The position numbers were made by a program, and so were the translations under genes. Below the pieces are notes generated by a model that searched no databases, had not been told where the DNA came from, and saw only the letters and a program-made list of their open reading frames with translations. A DNA stretch of 35,095 bases from the NCBI GenBank assembly GCA_018303945.1, contig JAGVXD010000008.1, positions 1 through 35,095 of the forward strand, in the 5' to 3' direction. Origin of the DNA: Candidatus Pacearchaeota archaeon (lineage in GTDB: Archaea; Nanobdellota; Nanobdellia; Pacearchaeales; GW2011-AR1). Of this stretch, positions 30,721 through 35,095 are shown one piece after another; the stretch's first letter is position 1, and every line of letters begins with the position of its first letter.

Positions 30721-31461
30721 TTAACTACTTTGAGATGGAGAAGCTTCAGATGTAGTTTCATTCGGAGCTATATCTACGAAATGACCATAGTCATGATCAA
30801 GGTTGAGCCAGCCATAAGCAAGAGACCCTAATACGAGCCTACCGATACACCACGTCCGCATTTTTGCGTGCTTTTTAGAAGCATCAGGGTAAAAGCCCAT
30901 TCCTTCTCTGTAGCCATCACGCCCGCTGTTCATTTCAGCAAATGTTTTACCAACAACTTCTTGCATTAAGCCTTTATCATACGCAAATTCAGTTGGAACT
31001 GCATCAGGATGTCTTAACAAAACTCTCCATCCAGGGTGATTAAGAACTTGAGGTCCAGTTAATCTTTTGTTCACACCATATTTCTTCAAATTTTTTCTTG
31101 AAAGCTTAATCACATTTGCTCCATTAAATCCGTCATACAATTCGTCGCTTAAAACAATCGCACCAGAATTTCTTTCTTGTTTAGGATTAATCAATTCTAA
31201 TGTTTTTCTTCCACTTTCAGTGATTCTCCCTTGATTATCCATAGTTAGAATCATCTTAATTTCGTCAGAAGCTCCTTTTCCACCGTAGGCTACCAAGTCA
31301 CTTACGTTCGCATAAACATCTCTAAGTTGAGTAAATATTGCATCCCGATTACGCATAAACTCAACTGCTGACAAAGGATTTACTCCTAGCGATAACATTA
31401 ATGGCATCTGGTCTATATTTCTACCCTTATATGCCCTATACTGTGTTGCTGTATTTGTCAT
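30721..31461 (-). CDS. Second putative DGR target protein
   Basis: A 246-residue cytoplasmic protein (ATG at 31461). The first 170 residues are not recognised. The end (MGFYPDASKKHAKMRTWCIG, then RLVLGSLAYGW, then LDHDYGHFVDIAP) resembles the C-terminal lectin-like end of proteins that DGRs diversify in candidate phyla bacteria and DPANN archaea: Met-Gly strand, M-R-x-W, RLVLGS, a D-Y-G-x-F-V turn and APxE. It then has a short Ser/Thr tail. It is unlike the 2702 protein in its N-terminal part. No template repeat is in the window. It lies just outside the right tRNA-Gln repeat. Assignment by pattern memory. Confidence 0.5.
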   Translation of the reverse strand: MTNTATQYRAYKGRNIDQMPLMLSLGVNPLSAVEFMRNRDAIFTQLRDVYANVSDLVAYGGKGASDEIKMILTMDNQGRITESGRKTLELINPKQERNSGAIVLSDELYDGFNGANVIKLSRKNLKKYGVNKRLTGPQVLNHPGWRVLLRHPDAVPTEFAYDKGLMQEVVGKTFAEMNSGRDGYREGMGFYPDASKKHAKMRTWCIGRLVLGSLAYGWLNLDHDYGHFVDIAPNETTSEASPSQSS

Positions 31462-31611
31462 ATTAAAACCTAAAAACCGGTAGTTTTTAAACTTTTTGGC
31501 TAGTTACCACTTTGTAATTATAATGCTCTAATTTTATATATTAGTTATGTAGTGTTGAATTAATCATACAACAAAGTTCTTTTTCAGCAGATTTAATATA
31601 CATCAATATAT

Positions 31612-32166
31612 TCACTTTTTTTGTTCTATTAAACTGAATATTCTTATCTCGCACAAAGCCAGAGGGTATATCTTCTTGAGCTTTAAAGACAATTCTTTCT
31701 GTATCTTGTTGGAGATTATCTCCGAGAACAATTCTTTAGCTGTGCGAGTTGTAAAATGTCCGGATAAATATTCCTTTGCGGTTACTCTAAGTTGATTTCT
31801 GACTGATCTTGAAACCTTGTTTCTTGTAATTAAGAAAGGTTTGGCGACTACTTGGCCGTCCTTGCATGAAGTTACAAATGAGTCTTCAACGTAATCACTT
31901 CCCTTTCTCATCATGCGTCTTATGTAAGAGCCCATGATTTCTATTGAGATTGGCTCTGCATTCAACTTATCTCCTTCCGCCTGAATACGCAGTTTCATTT
32001 CCAGATTCTTTCCTCTCAAGTTTCTTGTCATATCAAGAGTTACAATTCTCCCATTTAATTCAGAAGGACTTAAAGCATAAAGTGAAATCTTAGAGGAAGT
32101 GATTGGTGCATTTACATCAAAGAAACTTTTCTTTTTCTCTCTTGATGAAGTCGTTTTTTCTGCCAT
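31612..32166 (-). CDS. rps3ae: Ribosomal protein eS1 (S3Ae)
   Basis: A 184-residue small-subunit protein. FFDVNAPITSSKISLYALSP, GRIVTLDMTRNLRGKN, MGSYIRRMMRKGSDYVEDSF and the basic RNKVSRSVRNQLR are the recognisable eS1/S3Ae segments. It binds near the mRNA exit and 16S rRNA 3' end in archaea. The start lies one base after the eL42 stop, so the two are one operon and translation is likely coupled. The N-terminal extension (MAEKTTSSREKKKS) is short and basic. No length anomaly. Confidence 0.95.
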   Translation of the reverse strand: MAEKTTSSREKKKSFFDVNAPITSSKISLYALSPSELNGRIVTLDMTRNLRGKNLEMKLRIQAEGDKLNAEPISIEIMGSYIRRMMRKGSDYVEDSFVTSCKDGQVVAKPFLITRNKVSRSVRNQLRVTAKEYLSGHFTTRTAKELFSEIISNKIQKELSLKLKKIYPLALCEIRIFSLIEQKK

Positions 32167-32167
32167 T

Positions 32168-32497
32168 TTACTTAGATATTTTCTCTCCTATTTCAATTCT
32201 TGATGCTCTGATTGCTTTTTTAATCCCTTTCATCTTGCCGCACTCAACGCATTTATATAATACGCTTATTCTCTTTGTTATTTTTGTCTTTCTCTTTCTG
32301 TCTTTGACTGCCGGCTTGCTGAATCTGCCAAGATTTCCATATCCAGAACGATAGCTTCTTTTTTTAGCACGCGAGGTTGACCATCTTGAAAGGGGATGCG
32401 TGGCTGAACGGGATTTTTGTTTTGCAGTTGTGACTGTCTGCTTAGTATGTTTCTTGCAATAAGGACAATATCTTCTTGTATCTTTAGGTAATTTCAT
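32168..32497 (-). CDS. rpl44e: Ribosomal protein eL42 (L44e)
   Basis: A 109-residue zinc-binding large-subunit protein near the E site. The start MKLPKDTRRYCPYCKKHT gives the first CxxC (11 and 14), the middle is very basic (SWSTSRAKKRSY type, RSGYGNLGRF), and YKCVECG gives the second CxxC (83 and 86). In many archaea eS27 follows; here eS1 follows directly. The 5' leader is about 55 bases, longer than the leaderless norm, and can form a pseudoknot. Confidence 0.95.
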   Translation of the reverse strand: MKLPKDTRRYCPYCKKHTKQTVTTAKQKSRSATHPLSRWSTSRAKKRSYRSGYGNLGRFSKPAVKDRKRKTKITKRISVLYKCVECGKMKGIKKAIRASRIEIGEKISK

Positions 32498-32503
32498 AAT
32501 GTG

Positions 32504-32546
32504 CTGGTCACAAAGCTAGCCGTACTCCGACCAGTGTTTTGTACGG
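32504..32546 (-). promoter_or_regulatory. Possible pseudoknot in the eL42-eS1 leader
   Basis: Read on the minus strand, CCGTAC (32546-32541) pairs with GTACGG (32525-32520), and CTGGTC inside that loop (32534-32529) pairs with GACCAG (32509-32504). The order S1a-S2a-S1b-S2b is a classical H-type pseudoknot with loops of 6, 3 and 10 bases, ending 6 bases before the eL42 ATG. A GCTTTTTAAAGC box at 32575-32586 predicts transcription starting near 32556, just before the structure. It could be an autoregulatory site for a ribosomal protein. Structure inferred by eye. Confidence 0.45.
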
Positions 32547-32616
32547 GTTGATGCTGAATACAACGGGAAGAAGTGCTTTTTAAAGCTTGCGTTCTTGGAA
32601 CTTTATTTTTAAGAAA

Positions 32617-32883
32617 TTAAAATGTTTGAGTTCGGTATGCTGGAGCATCTCTCCTTCTTCCAAACTTATCTCTTTCTATATAGTGCCCAATACAAATTTG
32701 AACTTTACCAGCACCAACAGGAATCTCTCTTCTTCCTTCAATTGCATCATGAACTATGTAAAATAAATCTTTCATAGAAGGTAAGAATATAGGAGGATTA
32801 TCTACATGAGTCACATTTATCTGTTTCTTAGTATCAGACAGTACTATTGGCTTTTTTATATCAAATTTATCTTTTGTTCTCAT
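32617..32883 (-). CDS. Unknown small protein
   Basis: An 88-residue protein starting at an ATG, 20 bases after the stop of the 32904 gene and in the same direction, so probably its operon partner. Hydrophilic, with a strand-like N-terminus (KKPIVLSDTKKQINVTHVDN), a central helix (MKDLFYIVHDAIEG) and a C-terminus ending RRDAPAYRTQTF. No cysteines besides one, no membrane segment. No family recognised. Confidence 0.45.
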   Translation of the reverse strand: MRTKDKFDIKKPIVLSDTKKQINVTHVDNPPIFLPSMKDLFYIVHDAIEGRREIPVGAGKVQICIGHYIERDKFGRRRDAPAYRTQTF

Positions 32884-32903
32884 AATATATTGATAGAAAA
32901 ATA

Positions 32904-33203
32904 CTATTTCTCTTTTCTCCCTAAATATGCTTTGCCTTGGTCAGTTATTCTATAAATATCTATAGGATTTTGAAAAGAAGGTCTAAAAATAGGATGATAA
33001 TTATGCTTAGTTTCTTCTGGCTTCATATCTATATATCCTCTATCCCTTAATTTGAGGAAAGTTGATATATCTACACCTTCTGATTTCTGTTCTGATACAC
33101 TTAATATCATTATCACTCCGCCTCGTACTGGTTGATAATCACATGTAGCTCCTTTTGCTAAATTTTCAAGCACATGTTTCATTTTTGTTTCTTCAGTTTC
33201 CAT
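32904..33203 (-). CDS. Small winged-helix-like protein
   Basis: A 99-residue protein starting at an ATG. The order helix (MKHVLENLAKGA), helix (ISTFLKLRDRGYIDM), then a beta hairpin that ends in IYRITDQGKAYLG is the pattern of a winged-helix domain: the phrase Y-R-I-T-D-x-G-x-x-Y-L is common at the wing and final helix of MarR/PadR-like folds. A regulator is therefore possible. An 18-base palindrome covers its TATA position. It shares a divergent promoter region with the gene at 33303. Moderate to low confidence in function. Confidence 0.5.
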   Translation of the reverse strand: METEETKMKHVLENLAKGATCDYQPVRGGVIMILSVSEQKSEGVDISTFLKLRDRGYIDMKPEETKHNYHPIFRPSFQNPIDIYRITDQGKAYLGRKEK

Positions 33204-33219
33204 AATAATTCCTTATTTT

Positions 33220-33237
33220 AAAGATTTATAAATCTTT
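33220..33237. promoter_or_regulatory. 18-base perfect palindrome over a TATA box
   Basis: AAAGATTTATAAATCTTT is identical to its reverse complement. The central TTTATAAA is 25 bases before the ATG of the minus-strand gene at 33203, the normal TATA distance, and 70 bases before the divergent gene at 33303. Perfect symmetry beyond the TATA core suggests an operator for a dimeric repressor, possibly the downstream winged-helix protein itself. Separately, CTTTATAAAC at 33273-33282 serves the plus-strand gene. Confidence 0.45.
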
Positions 33238-33302
33238 TTATTGTTATTACTACTAAATTACTAAATAAAAAGCTTTATAAACAGAGATTTTATGAATCCT
33301 TT

Positions 33303-34253
33303 ATGGACTATGAAAGAATCACTAATCAAGTAAAGAATGAACATAACACATCAATTGAAAAAGCAGTATCTGAAATTGATACAGACATAAAGGGATTGGA
33401 TTCTCTCCAGGATAGACTGAAATATGAAAGAAGCAGGTTGGGAAATCCTCATCCATCTAAAGTAGATTATAGAATCTGGGGTGAACTCACAGGTATATTT
33501 AATTATAATTATTTCGGTGGTGACGATATAAACTGTTCTGATTGTAAGGGAGCTTTTAGAGTAGTCAGTGATCAAATGAGTATAAGACCACAAGCTGGAG
33601 CAGGTATCTTGGGAATTAGCAAAAAACAAGCACCATTTCAGGTTTATGGAGAAAACGGTCCCGTGAATATCTTCTTAGAAGGAAGATCAAATGATGAATA
33701 TGCACACCTATACCAAAAAGGCATATACATCGGAACTTTAGGAATTGGAGAATTTGGTCCAAACTCAGAAAAAAGAGGGTTATTGGATTCTCAGATTATA
33801 AGTTCGGAAGAATTAAATGCAATATCAGAGAGATACGAATCTGAAGAAACAAAAAAGTTAGATGAATTATTAAAGAGAAAAGTTAAAAAACAAGTTAATG
33901 GTTTGGCAAAGCATTTAGAAGATGTATTTGCTCAACCTTCTGAAACTTCAAGAATCTTTAATCCCTATGTATTCGGAGGATTTTATAGTACTGGCTTCAC
34001 AGGTAAGTTTTTCGCATTATCTTCTGGTGTAGAATTAATTTACCCCTTTACTAATAATCAGACTGTATCTTATGTAAATAGAATAAACGAACTAGAAAGA
34101 ATTTATCATGGAGAAGGATTTTCTTCTGGGAAACAATCACTTGATAAATTCGGAAAATGTCTGGATTTAATTTCTGAACATGCATCATTAAAGAAAAATC
34201 TTCTTAATGACGTGTCTCAAATCTTACAAAAAAATAAATTAGCTTTTAAGTAA
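33303..34253 (+). CDS. Unknown soluble protein with coiled-coil ends
   Basis: A 316-residue protein. The ATG at 33303 is 25 bases after a TTTATAAA box, supporting a leaderless start. Residues 1-50 and about 160-215 are helical and charged, probably coiled coils. The middle has a CSDC pair (about residues 78-81) and beta-like stretches (PVNIFLEGRSNDEY, GIYIGTLGIGEFGP); the C-terminal part has NPYVFGGFYSTGFTGKFFAL. No signal peptide or obvious membrane helix. No family recognised. The next gene starts 9 bases after the stop, so they form a pair. Confidence 0.55.
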   Translation: MDYERITNQVKNEHNTSIEKAVSEIDTDIKGLDSLQDRLKYERSRLGNPHPSKVDYRIWGELTGIFNYNYFGGDDINCSDCKGAFRVVSDQMSIRPQAGAGILGISKKQAPFQVYGENGPVNIFLEGRSNDEYAHLYQKGIYIGTLGIGEFGPNSEKRGLLDSQIISSEELNAISERYESEETKKLDELLKRKVKKQVNGLAKHLEDVFAQPSETSRIFNPYVFGGFYSTGFTGKFFALSSGVELIYPFTNNQTVSYVNRINELERIYHGEGFSSGKQSLDKFGKCLDLISEHASLKKNLLNDVSQILQKNKLAFK

Positions 34254-34262
34254 ACATAAAAA

Positions 34263-34682
34263 ATGAATAACCTATTCGTATTAACAGATAAAACAAGATT
34301 ATTTGAAAGAGAAGATGGATTTGTAATAGTAAGAAGAGACTTTGAGATAGAAGATCAGATGTTTGACTTAGGATTTACGCATGACTCTAAACCAACAAAC
34401 GATAGATTATATTATGCTGTTCCAATAATCGCTTATCCAACTCCTAAAGAAGATGCAATTATCTATAAAGATATTAGAGAAATCTCCGCTTTAACTAATA
34501 GAAGCAGGTTTTTGGTCAAAACCCCAGAATATAGAAAACAAGTTTTGATAGAAGTTGAAAGTAATATCGTCAGAATTCAAGAATATTTGCATGGAGAATT
34601 TAACCAGATTTCAAAAAGACTTCCAGATTTGATAAGGAGATTAGAGGATGTTGAATCTGATTTTAATTTAATTTCCTCTTAA
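34263..34682 (+). CDS. Unknown small protein, partner of the preceding gene
   Basis: A 139-residue protein starting at an ATG, 9 bases after the 33303 gene. The first 90 residues look alpha/beta (NLFVLTDKTRLFEREDGFVI) and the last 50 form a long helix (QVLIEVESNIVRIQEYLHGE), likely a coiled coil. No family recognised. Its last 15 bases overlap the end of the convergent PIN-like gene. The pair may encode two interacting proteins, since both carry coiled-coil segments. Confidence 0.5.
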   Translation: MNNLFVLTDKTRLFEREDGFVIVRRDFEIEDQMFDLGFTHDSKPTNDRLYYAVPIIAYPTPKEDAIIYKDIREISALTNRSRFLVKTPEYRKQVLIEVESNIVRIQEYLHGEFNQISKRLPDLIRRLEDVESDFNLISS

Positions 34683-34988
34683 TGCATGAGTATAATCAAT
34701 TAAACCATAAACTCTTATGTTTGTTCCTTCTTTTTTATTAATGTAGGGAATGATATTTTTGATATGCGTATCTTCAGTCAGTATCAATGTTGGTTTATTA
34801 CCTCTGGACATTGCATAGGATAATATTTTTGAGTCTGCTTCTCTTAATATTTCTGCAACTTCTCCTCTTCTTGATTCTTTGTGATGTTGAGTGCAATACT
34901 CATCCCAAGCATCACGAATTACACCAGCATATCTTGTTGGCAAACTGCTGTCTACCAATTTAGCATTTCCAAATTTTTGGCTTGTCAA
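34668..34988 (-). CDS. PIN-domain-like protein, possibly truncated
   Basis: A 106-residue protein starting at a TTG. The segment AEILREADSKILSYAMSRGN followed by TLILTEDTHIKNIIPYI resembles the second half of PIN ribonuclease domains: an acidic residue pair (E-A-D), a helix, then a strand ending in T-E-D. The usual N-terminal strand with the first catalytic Asp is not clear, although KLVDSS could be a displaced form. An in-frame stop lies seven codons upstream, so no ATG start is available. It may be a toxin-like nuclease or a truncated relic. Confidence 0.4.
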   Translation of the reverse strand: MTSQKFGNAKLVDSSLPTRYAGVIRDAWDEYCTQHHKESRRGEVAEILREADSKILSYAMSRGNKPTLILTEDTHIKNIIPYINKKEGTNIRVYGLIDYTHALRGN

Positions 34989-35008
34989 ATAATTTATTAA
35001 TCGTTATA

Positions 35009-35029
35009 CCCTAAGGTCTTGCCTTAGGG
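35009..35029. other. Perfect 8-base stem hairpin
   Basis: CCCTAAGG and CCTTAGGG flank a 5-base loop TCTTG. It lies 20 bases before the TTG start of the PIN-like gene and could be an operator, a leader hairpin or the end of a transcript from the right. There is no T-run next to it. Confidence 0.4.
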
Positions 35030-35095
35030 TGAAAGCTCCAGCAGAATATTAAAGTCAAACCAGTTAGTTCCTCAATGGATGAACTGGAAAAATCG

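Noticed and set aside
35075-35095. Start of a plus-strand gene at the window end (MDELEKS)
   Set aside because: Only seven codons are visible, with no clear promoter; cannot be supported.

Overview
The window looks like a piece of an AT-rich DPANN-type archaeal chromosome, perhaps close to Woesearchaeota or Pacearchaeota. It carries archaeal/eukaryal-type ribosomal proteins (eS6, eS1/S3Ae, eL42/L44e), the translation factor aIF2-gamma, the Bud32 kinase of KEOPS, archaeal SRP54, and an archaeal-style tRNA-Gln without an encoded CCA. Many genes have TATA-like boxes about 25 bases before the start codon, as expected for leaderless archaeal transcripts. The phylum is an inference; I ran no database search.

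Layout. 1-2679: three co-directional genes for exported, membrane-anchored beta-rich proteins. 2702-6435: small poorly known genes, including a protein with a GC-rich, lectin-like C-terminus and the remnant of a reverse transcriptase, which together suggest a diversity-generating retroelement (DGR). 6436-10563: a UvrD-family helicase-nuclease and a dihydroorotase, followed by a small dispersed repeat. 10705-14321 (minus strand): aIF2-gamma, an unknown gene, eS6, and a HIT plus Nudix pair. 14431-20280 (plus strand): a GlnD-like nucleotidyltransferase with two ACT domains, an unknown gene, SRP54, a zincin-like protein and Bud32. 20317-26277 (minus strand): a giant cell-surface subtilase and a HAD phosphatase.

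26330-30654 looks like an integrated island. It starts at tRNA-Gln(UUG) and ends at an 11-base copy of that tRNA's 3' end. Inside are a TrmB-type regulator, an asparagine synthetase fused to an unrecognised C-terminal domain of about 240 residues, and an HD-domain hydrolase. An orphan 3' half of a tRNA-Val(UAC) and a 12-base copy of its anticodon segment flank the regulator-synthetase pair. No integrase is visible.

30721-35095: a second DGR-target-like protein, the eL42-eS1 operon with a possible pseudoknot leader, then accessory genes of unknown function ending in a PIN-like protein.

The items I would check first are the tRNA-bounded island with its synthetase fusion, the two DGR-like targets with the reverse transcriptase relic, the eL42 leader pseudoknot, the archaeal GlnD with a broken HD centre, and the repeat that supplies the N-terminus of a secreted protein.
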